From the NCBI GenBank assembly GCA_023101725.1, contig JALJCO010012682.1, positions 1,984,001-2,048,000 on the forward strand: a DNA stretch of 64,000 bases, in the 5' to 3' direction. Both the position numbers and the translations under genes were made by a program. The notes under the pieces are model-generated. The model was given only the letters and a program-made list of their open reading frames with translations, had not been told where the DNA came from and ran no database searches. Positions 27,401 through 37,439 of this stretch are shown here, one piece after another (the first letter of the stretch is position 1; each line of letters starts with the position of its first letter). This stretch comes from Atherinomorus stipes (taxonomy: Eukaryota > Chordata > Actinopteri > Atheriniformes > Atherinidae).

Positions 27401-30400
27401 CAGTAATTATATACAGTCTATGGTTCTCACTGTGAGATGCAATTTCTGTTTTACTTCTGTTCAGCGCTTTGTTATCGGTAGCTGCTGTGTTTAAAGCGCT
27501 ATATAAATAAAGTTGACTTGACTTGACATCTTAAAAACTAATAGAGCACAAATTACATTTTGTTCGGCACAAACCCGCACTAATGCAGCACAAACAAATG
27601 ACACTATTTTCACTGAGTTTTGCGTGAGGTGGGGCACTAGCTTCATGCAGGTCATGTACACAGGTCACCATCATTCTCCCCCCTGCCCTCTTGGCAAGCC
27701 TCTGTGGCAGGGTTACTTATTTCGGTCCTTTCAAGGGCTGCAGTCTAGCAGGTTTTCTATGTCTCTGTGCTCCAACACAAGTTAATGAGTCACTGTGCAG
27801 AGCTTGATTGGCTATTGGATCTATTTAATTTGAGCCGGGTGTGTTAACGCAGGGAGAGGTGGAAAACCTGCTGGATCGTTGCCTTCTGGGACCAAATTGA
27901 GTAGCCCTGCTCTATAGAATCCACCCTGAGGGGGTACTGTACCCTCTCCAAATCCATTTGCTTTTGAGGACGCATGTCTCAAGGTAAAACTAATCCTTTG
28001 TTCTGAAATATTACTAGCTATTTTGACTTACAGTTTGATGGATGCAAAGCTAATCCAACATCTGCTTCGTGTTACAGGGTCACTGGAGAGAAGTTAGGGG
28101 GGGTTTAGGTCGAATTATATCACAGACAATCTTTCAAACCTCCGTAAAATGTTAATTTCTGAAAAACATAATATGTCTCCTTTAAAGATTACAGTTATGA
28201 CACCTCTAAAGCTTTCCTTTGTGTCTTGCTGTCTATCTATACATTTATATCCTATGCAAAGAAATGGCTTTTTTTCTCAATGCATTTGGAGCTGTCAATA
28301 ATATTTGCATTTTATTTATGTTGTTACATGCAGAGTTGAAGGCTTGTCTTATCAGGAACGGTCTCTTCTCTCTGACTGTAATTCGGGTTGCTTTTGCTCA
28401 AGGAAGGATTGGGATCCAGTGTGTGGAGAGAATGAAATCACCTATGTTTCCCCATGTTTAGCAGGATGCACCACATTGTCCGGCTCTGGGAAGAACACGG
28501 TCAGACACATGCTGCTGTTTTCACATGACTTCCATATTGTGTAGTATTGTGTAACAAACAAAGCTTGACATTTACACATGATTTATATCATGCAGCAGTT
28601 TGCTGCATCACATTAGCATGTGACATTTACAGGATACTGTGTTTGCTGCTGCACTGAAACCAACTATCATTCTTTAATCACCCCCCCCCCCCCCCCCCCC
28701 TTTCTGACAGGTGTTTGACAATTGCAAGTGTATAGCAGTGGCTAATAACCAATCAGGCAACCTGACAGCGACTCCCGGCCAGTGTCCACACCGACACAGC
28801 TGTGACAAGGTCTTTCCTTACTTCTTGGCTCTGTCTGTCCTCAGTTCCTTCATCATCTCTCTTGGGGGAACTCCAGGCTTCATGCTGCTAGTCAGGTCTG
28901 TCAACAACCTCTGGTGGAGTCTAATAAATACTGCAGTTGGGTGATAAATTAATAAAAACAGCATCAGGTTAAAGGATCTCTTGTTCTTTTGTACATGAAA
29001 GTAATTCATCATGGCTCCTTTCTGTTCTGTTATTTCTCTCTAAACAGAAATGTGAATCAGTGTTCTTGTTTTAGTGATGCCGGTTTAACACCCTGGTCTT
29101 GTCTCAACAGATGCATTAGGCCTGAGTTAAAATCCCTCGCCGTTGGAATCCACACGCTGGCTACCCGCACCCTGGGTGAGAACCATATTTTGTGAATTAG
29201 TGTCTTTAGTGCCAATAGCAAGCATACAGATATCTCCAAAACCTGACAGTCAGTATGATATACGGCAGTTATATAAAACTGTTTGCCCTCTTCCTGGTTT
29301 CCTCTTTTTTTTTTTTTTTTTGCATGTTTGTCACACTGACATTTTTTTGATCATCAAACAAATTCAAATATTAGACAAAGATAACACAAGTAAACACAAA
29401 ATACAGTTTTTAATTTTTAATTTTTAATTTTCTTGGGGGGGGGGGGGTCCAAACCTCCATTGCTCCCCCCTGTTAAAACATAAATGAACTGTGATTTATC
29501 ACATCTTTGGAAAGTTGGGTTCAATTTCTCTAGCGGCACCAAGGCCTGATTACTGCCACACCTGTTCTAAATCAAGAAATCACTTAAATAGGACCTGCCT
29601 GACGAATTTCAGTAGACCAAAAGATCCTCAAAGGCTAGACATCATGCTGCGGTCCAAAGAAATTCAGGAACAAATGAGAAACAAAGTAATTGAAATCTAT
29701 CAGTCTGGAAAAGGTTCCAAAACCATTTCTAAAGCTTTGGGACTCCAGCGAACCACAGTGAGAGCCATTATCCACAAATGGTGAAAACATGGAACAGTGG
29801 TGAACCTTCCAAGGAGTGGCCGGCCGACCAAAATTACCCCAAGAGCACAGCGACAACTCATCCAAGAGGTCACAAAAGACCCCAGAACAACATCCAAAGA
29901 ACTGCAGGCCTCACTTGCCTCAGTTAAGGTCAGTGTTCATGGCTCTACCATAAGAAAGAGACTGGGCAAAAATGGCTGCATGGCAGAGTTCCAAGACCAA
30001 AACCACTGCTGAGCAAAAAGAACATAAAGGCTCGTCTCAGTTTAGCCAGAAAGCAACTTGATGATTATTAAAACTTTTAAGGAAAAAACTCTGTGGACTG
30101 ACGAGACAAAAGTTGAACTTTTTGGAAGGTGTAGGTCCCATTACTGTACATCTGGCGTAAAAGTAACACGGCATTTCAGAAAAGGAACATCATACCAACA
30201 GTAAAATATGGTGGTGGTAGTGTGATGGTCTGGGGCTATTTTCCTGCTTCAGGACCTCCTGACTGCTGTCCAGGACCTGCAGACTTGCTGTGGTAAATGG
30301 AAACATGAATTCTGCTGTCAACCAAAAATCCTGAAGGAGAATGTCCGGCCATCTGTTGGTGACCTCAAACTGAAGCGCACTTGGGTTCTGCAGCAGGACA

Positions 30401-32638
30401 ATAATCCCAAAACACACCAGCAAGTCCACCTCTGAGTGGCTGAAGAAAAACAAAATAAAGACTTTGGAGTGGTCTAGTCCAAGTCCCCACCTGAATCCGA
30501 TTGACATGCTGTGGCATGACCTTAAAAAGGCGGTTCATGCTGGAAAACCCTCCAATGTGGCTGAATTACAACAATTCTGCAAAGATGAGTGGAACAAAAT
30601 TCCTCCACAGCGCTGTAGAAAGACTCATTACCAGTTATCGCAAATGCTCGATTGCAGTTGTTGCTGCTAAGGGTGGCCCAACCAGTTATTAGGTTTAGGG
30701 GGCAATTACTTTTTCACACAGGGCCATGTGGGTTTGGACCCCCCCCCCCCCCCTCCCCTCCCTTTTCACACAACTGTATGTGCACAGTTGCTGTAATAAT
30801 ATGTGTTTATTGAGGCAACTTATTATCAAATATGCTACTTCTGAAAATATAAGAGGTTGCATAAAAATGAAATGCATTTAAGTGTGTAAGAAGCATTTAT
30901 TTGTAAATTGGTTTAATAGATGATGATGTTTATTGTAATCTTGAGTTTCATATAACCTAACAAGTTTATTCTGTGTTGTACAACAGCAGGAATACCTGCC
31001 CCTATATACTTTGGGGCCATTATTGATACAACCTGCCTCAAATGGGGATACAAGATATGTGGAGGACGAGGAGCTTGCAGGATATATAACACCTCAGCTT
31101 ACAGGTAATCTGGACAGGTGTTTATTCAAAAACTGTCTAACTAATAACAAGGTAGCATTGCTACATGATATTGTGGTATTGTGGCATTATACTGTAAGGG
31201 CAGTGTAAGTTGCCACTTTTAGAAAAATGCCAGTCAGTTTATAGATACGGTATGCATCGTTTTCATTAGGTAATACTAAACATACACACACACACACACA
31301 CACAAAATAAAACATATCAGATCTTGAAACTTCGACATTTTACTATTTCATTTTAGTTTTTGAATTTGTTGGCAGCAACACATCTCAATTAAGTTAGAAC
31401 AGAGTGATGTTTAGCATTATGCAGCATCCCCTCTGGGAAGTGAAGGAGACCAGTTGCTGGAGTATTAGAAGAGGAATGTTGTCACATTCCAGTCTGATGC
31501 AGGATTCTAGCTTCTCAACAGTTCTGGGCCTTAATTGCTGGATTTTTGGTTTCATTATGCTCCATACAGTATACAGTATGTTTTTTGCTGGTGAGAGGTC
31601 TGAACAGTAGGCAGGTTCTTCACCCAGATTCTTGTCCTGCAAAGCCATAATGCAATGGATGATCTTTTGAATATCTTTTAGCTACACTATAGATGGTGGA
31701 ATCTATAAGTCTCAATGATTTTACATTAGGGAACCCTTTTCTACAATTTTTACACTGTTTGTCACAGATTGGTGAACTCGCTCTTCTTGTCTTTATCTGA
31801 GAAACATTGCCTCTGAAATGCTTCTTACCAAGTCATGTGACTGGCCTGTTGCCAGTTAACTTAATTAGTTGCCAAATATTCCTCAAATTGCTTTTGATTC
31901 ATGCAAATGACATTTCCAGCCTTAGTTACCCTTTTTCCAGCTTTCTGAGATATAGTGCTGCCATCAAATGTCTCAGTTTTAAGATCTGATATTTTTATAT
32001 TCATTGGGATTAAAACAAGTCATTGCAAATTTAGAAATCAATGCATTCTGGTTTTATTACATCAGACACAGCTTCCCGACTTCTTTCGAATTAGGGTTGG
32101 ATGTGTTATGGTTGTATTACAGGCATAATGAAGACATTTATCTCCACAAGGGAATTTTTAAAATTTTCTCATATCACAAAGGGTGTGAGTGATGTGTGCA
32201 GTGCATAGTTTTGTGCATGCTTAAGCTTCTGTGTTGATAACATTTTCTGGTTTAATAAAAGTTTAAATAATTTACATTGATGGGAAAGTTTCTTTAAGGA
32301 AAAAGAGAATTTTTATAAGAACTTACCCTCAAGAACTTTGAGCCTGGCTTAGAGATGCTTCGAAGACTACAAAGCAGTTTATACCCTAACAACACTACTG
32401 TTCTTTTTGCAGGACAGTGTACTTGGGTCTCACTCTGGGATTGAGGACAGTCTCTTTCCTCCTTTGCATTTGGGGCTTTGCTGTACTGAAAAGACACATT
32501 AAAAGGGAGGAGAAAAAGGCACTGACCGATGGGAAAGCAGAGTTGGAGTCACTGAGGAAAGAGGAGAACAGCTCCATACACTGTGAGCAGCTTATACTGA
32601 CCCCAGACTGCAACCCTGACAGAGAGACTCACTTATAA
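12458..32638 (+). CDS. slco1c1: Solute carrier organic anion transporter 1C1 (OATP1C1-like), 14 coding exons, 699 aa
   Basis: Coding exons: 12458-12550, 16417-16558, 17651-17783, 17976-18094, 18263-18409, 22109-22207, 22632-22880, 23773-23937, 24534-24729, 28334-28499, 28711-28895, 29111-29175, 30990-31104, 32413-32638. All junctions are GT/AG and in phase, totalling 2,100 bp. The product is a 12-pass plasma-membrane carrier; mammalian OATP1C1 moves thyroxine and conjugates at the blood-brain barrier. The OATP signature [13 protein letters not shown] is at residues 253-265. The large fifth extracellular loop is Kazal-like, with ten cysteines between residues 463 and 534. N-glycosylation sequons are at 135, 139, 516 and 520. 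[20 protein letters not shown] (79-98) closely matches OATP1C1. The C terminus ETHL resembles the ETQL end of human OATP1C1 and fits a class I PDZ ligand. The N terminus is shorter than in human. Another fish slco1 paralogue is the main alternative. Confidence 0.93.
12790..13965 (+). mobile_element. Decayed REL-type non-LTR retrotransposon, 3' part, in slco1c1 intron 1
   Basis: Broken plus-strand translation matches a fish retrotransposon C-terminal region: [12 protein letters not shown] near 12870, [20 protein letters not shown] near 13040, [20 protein letters not shown] near 13115, [24 protein letters not shown] near 13630, and [30 protein letters not shown] near 13730. The PDI..DV/K block is the restriction-like endonuclease. 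Stops and frameshifts show it is dead. The sequence differs from the element at 3115-5300, so a second REL lineage (R4/Rex6-like is my best guess) is present. Same orientation as the host gene. Confidence 0.7.
13966..16400. other. slco1c1 intron 1, remainder
   Basis: AT-rich intronic sequence between the retrotransposon fossil and coding exon 2. I see no coding exon or clear mobile element. The acceptor TTGCATCTCTGTAG at 16403-16416 precedes exon 2. Confidence 0.5.
19188..20308. mobile_element. Second-level DNA transposon inside the Harbinger-like element
   Basis: The ends are GCCGTTTCTCAATA (split by a later insertion after its first four bases) and the inverted TATTGAAATACGGC. CCTGG is present on both sides (19183-19187, 20309-20313). 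The interior repeats AAGTACGC, AGTATACTTG and related words in both orientations. No coding sequence. The exact class is unclear; a 5-bp duplication may be a decayed longer one. Confidence 0.55.
19192..19623. mobile_element. hAT MITE with perfect 8-bp TSD, innermost insertion
   Basis: A 432-bp element with ends TAGGGATGTGCGAT and ATCGCCCATCCCTA (inverted, one mismatch). CTGGGCCG at 19184-19191 and 19624-19631 is an exact 8-bp duplication. The interior contains CACGATAATTT..TTATCACG and TATCG-rich motifs typical of the GGGATGGGCGATA family of fish hAT MITEs. It sits across the left border of the element at 19188-20308, so it is younger than that element. Confidence 0.85.
21330..21791. mobile_element. 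hAT MITE with perfect 8-bp TSD
   Basis: A 462-bp element with ends TAGGGCTGGACGATAT and ATTATCGTCCAGCCCTA, inverted apart from small differences. ATGGCAAA at 21322-21329 and 21792-21799 is an exact 8-bp duplication. Subterminal CGATCGATAT clusters occur at both ends. It is inserted independently in the right half of the Harbinger-like element. Confidence 0.85.
22951..22974. repeat. Poly-C run of 24
   Basis: Uninterrupted cytosines 70 bp downstream of slco1c1 exon 7. The length is likely to be error-prone in sequencing or assembly. Confidence 0.9.
23501..23610 (+). repeat. tRNA-headed SINE fragment
   Basis: TAGGTAGCCTAGTGGTAGCG (A-box-like) and GGACCCGGGTTCTTAACCCC (B-box-like), followed by CCACCAACTGCTCCCCAGGC. 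The body is shared with the copy at 25475-25705. Truncated. Confidence 0.6.
25475..25705 (+). repeat. tRNA-derived SINE in slco1c1 intron 9
   Basis: The head holds an A-box-like GTGGGTAGCGTCGTGGTAA and a B-box-like CAGGTTTGACTCC. The body reads CCACCAACTGCTCCCTGGGT and GCAGCCCACTGCTCTCAGG. The tail is GGATTAATAAAGTATATAAA, an A-rich 3' end. Related to the fragment at 23501. Plus orientation. Confidence 0.7.
25722..26506 (-). mobile_element. Tc1-like transposon copy with broken transposase
   Basis: The ends are CACTCACTGGCCACTTTATT plus AGGTACACCT and the inverted AGGTGTACCTAATAGTGGCC. On the minus strand from 26440 the N terminus of a Tc1-type transposase is readable: [20 protein letters not shown], then a helix-turn-helix [20 protein letters not shown]. 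After that a short deletion and frameshift abolish the frame, and the catalytic DDE part is only partly recognisable. Very common family in teleosts. Diverged relatives may be present at 42215-42640 and 60910-61340. Confidence 0.8.
26695..27430 (+). repeat. Interspersed repeat, longer copy of the 5590-6010 family
   Basis: Begins near GACCAAGCGGCAACCTCCGG and ends near AATTATATACAGTCTATGG. It shares several hundred bases with the reverse complement of 5735-5975. The middle (27010-27330) is CpG-rich, with GTTAGC tandem-like words. No frame is recognised. The sequence after it (27460-27530, ending GCGCTATATAAATAAAGTTG) looks like a separate short LINE/SINE tail. Confidence 0.6.
28681..28700 (+). 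promoter_or_regulatory. slco1c1: Poly-C polypyrimidine tract of slco1c1 exon 11 acceptor
   Basis: Twenty uninterrupted cytosines followed by TTTCTGACAG and then exon 11 at 28711. The acceptor tract is therefore almost pure C instead of the usual U-rich mix. Confidence 0.7.
29268..30770 (+). mobile_element. Tc1/mariner transposon, dead copy in slco1c1 intron 12
   Basis: The flanks match a common fish Tc1: GCATGTTTGTCACACTGAC, ATCATCAAACAAATTCAAAT and AAGATAACACAAGTAAACAC on the left, and GGGCAATTACTTTTTCACAC plus AGGGCCATGTGGGTTTGGAC on the right. The transposase gene between is broken (separate entry). Poly-G (about 29437-29447) and poly-C (about 30739-30753) lie inside both ends. The element lies wholly between exons 12 and 13, in the same orientation as the host gene. 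Confidence 0.8.
29644..30691 (+). pseudogene. Tc1-type transposase pseudogene
   Basis: Starts [20 protein letters not shown], followed by a helix-turn-helix ([20 protein letters not shown]) ending in a stop at the normal HKW-R/K position (TGA at 29782). The same frame resumes with the second DNA-binding subdomain ([20 protein letters not shown], about 29803). Further stops and frameshifts follow. Remnants of the catalytic region include [11 protein letters not shown] near 30210 and a C-terminal end reading AAKGGPTSY near 30665-30691. A live enzyme would be about 340 residues with a DDE triad; this copy cannot make it. Confidence 0.8.
31283..31304. repeat. (CA)n microsatellite
   Basis: Eleven CA units in slco1c1 intron 13. 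Confidence 0.85.
31394..31660 (-). mobile_element. Possible transposase fragment in slco1c1 intron 13
   Basis: The minus-strand translation contains [20 protein letters not shown] and [20 protein letters not shown], similar to the C-terminal part of Tc1/mariner-type transposases (usual pattern DLNPIENLW..K..L...W..I). The flanking sequence is not typical of the other Tc1 copies here. Short and diverged. Confidence 0.45.
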
Positions 32639-32876
32639 ACCTCAACAGCTCTTGCAGCCTCTTACATGTACTGAAGTACACACACTGGGGACACTTTTGT
32701 GGCACACGGATATATATTTGTACAGGATTTGTGCAGAAATATGCGATCTCCCAAATGCTATTTTTTTTAAGCAAAGTGGCTATTTCTGTGCTTATTTTTC
32801 ATAAATGGAAGATTTTTGTAAAAAAAGAAAAGATGTCATTGTGTTGTGCTTTCTGCTGGTGTTTTTAATAATTAAA
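32639..32876 (+). other. slco1c1: slco1c1 3' UTR with ATTAAA polyadenylation signal
   Basis: Non-coding sequence after the stop codon. The first plausible poly(A) signal is ATTAAA at 32871-32876, inside TAATAATTAAACTTTATTTG, which would give a 3' UTR of about 260 bases. Later signals cannot be excluded. Confidence 0.5.
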
Positions 32877-33152
32877 CTTTATTTGGGGTTTACTTAATAC
32901 AAGTTTCACAGTAAGATGGCTAAATGTTGTTTCATGTATTTTTGGTTTTTCTTTTATTTTGTAGACACAACGATGCGTTTCTGTGGCATGTTAATGGGTG
33001 GATCAGTGTTAGGTGAAAAAATGCCTGCATTTGTGAACAAGCTGCATTGTGTGTCTTGGCTTTAATAATGAGGCTTTTTGCCAAATCAAACTGATAACAG
33101 TTTAATTTCACCATTTTTATCCTTTTCAGTGACAGATTTCAATTACACAAAT

Positions 33153-33167
33153 TTCTTTCTTTCTTTC

Positions 33168-33230
<63 letters not shown>
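33153..33230. repeat. (TTTC)n microsatellite
   Basis: About 18 TTTC units with one early CTCT irregularity, in the gap between slco1c1 and bcap29. Confidence 0.95.
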
Positions 33231-34169
33231 CATTTCCCAGGCTTATGCCTTTTCAGTTTAATCAATAATAGCAACAGGTGTCCAGTTAAGCTTTAACAAC
33301 CTAAAACCAGTTTCTCATCTTTAGACAAGATTTTTCTGATATGATTACAGAATATATCAATGAAAAGAAATCAAATGTTTATTTTTACTTAAAGAACTGA
33401 ACTTTAAAATGAATTAAAAATAAATAAATAAATACTTTATGTGACAGACTTATCCTGATGACATTTGAAGTAGGGATACAACTGACATCTTGCCATGAAG
33501 CTATAAATTATAATGTATACACATATTGTATACACTGACATTCACTGATATACACTTTTGTAAAAACGCAGGTATAATTCCCCATCAAGTGCAACTGCAT
33601 TCCCTTTACATAAACTCACCAGAGGACCTTTTTAAAAATACATTATTGCTCAGTGTCTTTGCTCATGTGCATTCTTGGTTGAACACAGCCAGTTCAATCC
33701 TTTATTGTCCCTACTCAGAAAAAAGCATGGTGTGGTATGAAGAAGTAACATCCTTACACATTCCCACGGCCTATCTTTAAAAAGTTCTGCCATTTCTACT
33801 GTCTTCTTTGTTCCTTTTATTGGTTGCATTAAACTACTCCACAACCCTTCATCATGATATCTTGTATTGCTCCCAAACTGCTCCCTTCACTGAATTTGGG
33901 TATACATCAGAAAGTTCAATGAAAATGTATTGAAATATGCACAAACTGTACGCTATAGATGGACAGAAGGCTCCGTCCGCATGTGTATTTATTGTTGAGC
34001 ATAAATGAGGTTAATAACATAGAGCTACTTGTGTTAGCATGGCTACCTCTTCTTTTTTGCATCGCTTTGAAGCATTTGTTTGTGTACTGTATGTCCTCAG
34101 AAATTAGCGCTATGCATTAACAAGCTACATTGTGTGCATAGTCAGTGGGGGACCAGATATAATGTCATA

Positions 34170-34624
34170 CACTCAAAAATAGAGGTATAAGACAGGGACA
34201 TTTCTGTACCAGTAGGTACATTTTTTTTACAAATGTTTTCTCAAAAGTACAATATTGGTCTTTATGAGGCCTGAAGTGTACCTTTAAACAATGAAAAGGG
34301 GTCCAAAGTGATATATAGTACAAATTTGTGCCATTTCAACCATAAGGGTACCTGCAGCATCGAAAAATGTGTGTAGCTTGTACAAAAACTATAATTAGCA
34401 GTACTTTAAACAGTAGTATGATTATAGTTTTTCTATTATGATTTTCATAACAATCATAGTTAATCATTTTTCATTGGTTTAATTGTACTTTAACTGTAAA
34501 GCTTGATATGGTACAAAAATGGGCCAGGACCGAAGGGTACAGAAATGTCTTTCAAAAAGGAACACCCCCAGCGACAAGCATTTGTACCCTCTTAGGTACA
34601 AACTGGTACCTCTATTTTTGAGTG
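34170..34624. mobile_element. MITE with CACTCAAAAATAGAGGTA ends
   Basis: The two ends are an exact inverted repeat, CACTCAAAAATAGAGGTA and TACCTCTATTTTTGAGTG, with further inverted GTACAGAAATGTC / GACATTTCTGTAC words inside. There is no coding sequence. The flanking duplication is unclear (TA on the left only). It lies just past the end of bcap29. Confidence 0.8.
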
Positions 34625-34727
34625 TGTGGGGCTGACAACAGTAAAAATGACAGAACATTTCAAAGTTAAGCCCTGGTGGACTTGTTTAGGGGTCTTAGAA
34701 ATCATATGCAATATAGCTGCTTTTGAT

Positions 34728-34733
34728 TTTATT
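34728..34733 (-). terminator. bcap29: Candidate bcap29 poly(A) signal
   Basis: AATAAA on the minus strand, about 460 bases past the bcap29 stop codon. It is the nearest canonical hexamer I see before the MITE at 34170-34624. Not proven. Confidence 0.35.
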
Positions 34734-35195
34734 TCATGATTTATAAGTTCATCAACATCCTCTTGAATGAAATCCTCTGGTAACAACCGTAGTATATAAG
34801 CAAAAATGTGAACAACTGCAAATTAGAACCAGTTGCCTATATGAACACTTGGTTAAAAAGCAAGATCATTCACAACCTTACACTCACCAATTTTTTAAAT
34901 ACACTATGATATAGCCACAGAAAAATGTGGACTACCAAACAGTGGAGCAGAACATAAAGGGTTAAAATGTAATTCACCAAGTCAAAGTGTTTACTCAGTG
35001 CTAACTGAAGGATATTATGTGGCAATGTAAATCTCTGACAGAACTTGTTGGTGTTGTTAAATATAATCAGTAATTATCCTAAAAACAAATGAAAGTTGAT
35101 GATAATACAGTTAAAAGGTGTGTGTCGCTGTCTTATGGAAGTAAAAAGTTTCTCATATGTGCGTGAGAGAGCGGGAAGTTAAAACAGCTCATTGA

Positions 35196-36795
35196 TTACT
35201 GATCCTTTTTCTCCTCAGCACTCTGAAGATTCTGCAAATGAAGCACATGATTTCAAAGAGAATGAATGTGGTTTTAGCAGGTTGTATATCCAGTAAATAT
35301 TCTGTGATTTGAGTCTTTGTTGTGTTTACCTGCAATTGATGATGTTCCCTTAACAGTCTGTCATACTCCTGTGCCAGACCTTTAGCCTGCCTCCTCATTG
35401 CTTCATTATCAGCATTTGCCTTTCTTACAGCTGTACAAAACTCACAATTAATAAATCTGTCCAAAAGCACTTGAAAAACTGTTACAAATACCACAGCTCT
35501 TTTTTGCATGTTGTTGTCCAGGTTTTCCTTAATAACCAACATGATTGCTCACCTTCCTCAGCAGCCTTCAGTTGAGCTGACAGCTTGTCAGCCTCTTCTC
35601 TCAGTTGTTGTTTTGCCACTGACATGGATTTTTCCCCTTCAAGGAGAGCCTGTGCACAAAGGATTGTCCTTAATTATCAAGTTAGCCTAATTATTTTCGC
35701 AGCAGATAACAGAACACATGTCAACTGGAAGTCACAGGCACAAAGCACTGAATACAGCATGGATTGATGCCTACAGAATGTTAAATGAGTAGACACAGCC
35801 CCCGACAGCTACCATGCAATTATGATGTATCACTGGAGGGGAGAAAAAAAAAAGAAAAAAAAACATGATCTCTGCTTCTCACATCTTTGAGCATTTGGTT
35901 GTCTTCCCTGTGCTGTTTGGCTGTTTTGAAGGCACCATCTATCTGTGCTTGAAGGCCTGCATTGTTGTCCAAGGTGACAGCAACCTGGTTTAGCAAGGTG
36001 ACAACCCGACGCATGATTCTGCAGGACAGCAATACACATGATTCAAGCAGGAAAAATAAGACAGGGGCCTAGAGACAGGAGTTGAATTAAAACATTCTTT
36101 CATCGTGAGTGCTTGTGGAATAAAATTACACTTACAGCCAGAGAAAGAGAGAAAAGCCACATATGTAAAGGTTCCTCTGGGCCCTGAACAGCTTCATGTG
36201 GACATGGTCGTACAAGTTTGGGTTCACTTTAGCATCTTGCATGGACTCTGGACCGGAGTATTTCTGCACTTCTCGGACCGCATCTGAAAGTTAGAAAGAG
36301 GCAAATCAGATGACAAGATAGACAACGTGTTGACAGCAGTCTCAGGACTACTCCACTGTTTCTCACACAGGAGATCTCTGCCTCCCAGCAGAATGCTTAC
36401 CAATGAAAAGAACAATAAGAGCCATGATCATCGCAAAGAAGCATTTGTTCCAGTACGGGGATAACCAGTTCCATAATCTCCAGCTGAAAACCAAACGCCA
36501 CCTGTAGAAGATGACTTGTTCAACGTCCCAATCACAAAATCGCCAAAAAAAGCTCATGGATGCACTCTGCTGGGGATGTGAATGAACTACCTCTTTCACA
36601 GTTTGATTATAACATTTGGGTTGGACTCATTTAGCTGCTGTTGCAGGACTTTAGGTTGCCAAATTAAATTTCATGTGTTTGCGTTAGATTTTGCTAACTG
36701 TACCTCTGTGCTGATATAAAGGGTATACACAGAATGAGGTTGACCACTATCTCGGCATAAAGGAAGAACGCCACAGCCGTCCACTGGAGAGTCAT
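35196..36795 (-). CDS. bcap29: B-cell receptor-associated protein 29-like (BAP29), 7 coding exons, 236 aa
   Basis: Coding exons in transcript order: 36795-36704, 36501-36401, 36283-36136, 36018-35883, 35649-35553, 35430-35330, 35231-35196. All junctions are GT/AG and in phase, totalling 711 bp. Members of this family are ER membrane proteins that chaperone and export membrane cargo. The start MTLQWTAVAFFLYAEI is the family N terminus. Three membrane segments lie at about residues 7-28, 47-64 and 105-121. The conserved MKLFRAQRNLYICGFSLFLW block spans residues 94-113. A coiled coil covers about 135-225, with QEYDRLLREHHQLQ near its end. The C terminus KKDQ (233-236) is a dilysine ER-retrieval signal, as KKRL is in human BAP29. 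Length matches the roughly 241 residues of human BAP29. The closeness to gpr22 favours BCAP29 over BCAP31. Confidence 0.92.
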
Positions 36796-36804
36796 TGCTA
36801 TTTT
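36796..36804 (-). other. bcap29: bcap29 5' UTR part of exon 2
   Basis: An acceptor, CATCTTCCACAG, ends at 36805 and leaves nine untranslated bases before the ATG at 36795, so a separate non-coding first exon is required. Confidence 0.6.
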
Positions 36805-37312
36805 CTGTGGAAGATGAGTAGTAAAAAACAAAATGCAGTAAAACTAATAAGCAAAAACACTGGGAATTCTACATTTTCCCTTTATATGTGAAGAGTTTAT
36901 TTGCAAAAACAGTGATGTCCGTTTTTTCTTGATGGTTTTCGTCTGTTTTTACAAATAAACTCTTCATATCAGTTTCATAAACAAGAAAAAATTCTAACTG
37001 AACGGTAATGCAAATTAACATCAAAATTTAGAAAACCTTTTGTAAAAATTTATTTTTACATGTTCTCTTAAAACCACACACACTGCATTATTCTAATGCA
37101 TGCTTCACTTTTATATTGACTTTGCCAACAGATACTGTAAGTACTTCACAGCTACACAACAAACTATCACTAATAATGCATTATCCTGGCTTTTAACTCT
37201 CTATCTTCCTAATCAGAGTCTGAATTCAACCAAAGGACTTAAATCTATAGCCTAACTAAAGAAAAAAAGGGAAAAAACAAAAAACAAACAATGAATAGAG
37301 TTAAAAACTTAC

Positions 37313-37390
37313 CAGGAAAAGTTGTGTGCTGAAAAGTATTGGAAAGTCCAGACACACATGCACTCACACTCGGTCACAACAGCTGCTGAG
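37313..37390 (-). other. bcap29: Candidate bcap29 non-coding exon 1
   Basis: A consensus donor, TTTTCCTG|GTAAGTTT, ends at 37313 on the minus strand and fits the acceptor at 36805. The upstream border (about 37390) is set only by distance from the TATA-like box at 37411-37421. Confidence 0.45.
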
Positions 37391-37410
37391 GGACATCAGA
37401 GGACTCCAAG

Positions 37411-37421
37411 CCTTAAATAAA
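37411..37421 (-). promoter_or_regulatory. bcap29: TATA-like box for bcap29
   Basis: TTTATTTAAGG on the minus strand, about 100 bases upstream of the exon 1 donor. Position suits a start site near 37385-37390. Confidence 0.3.
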
Positions 37422-37439
37422 CACTACTGGTTGGCCTTA

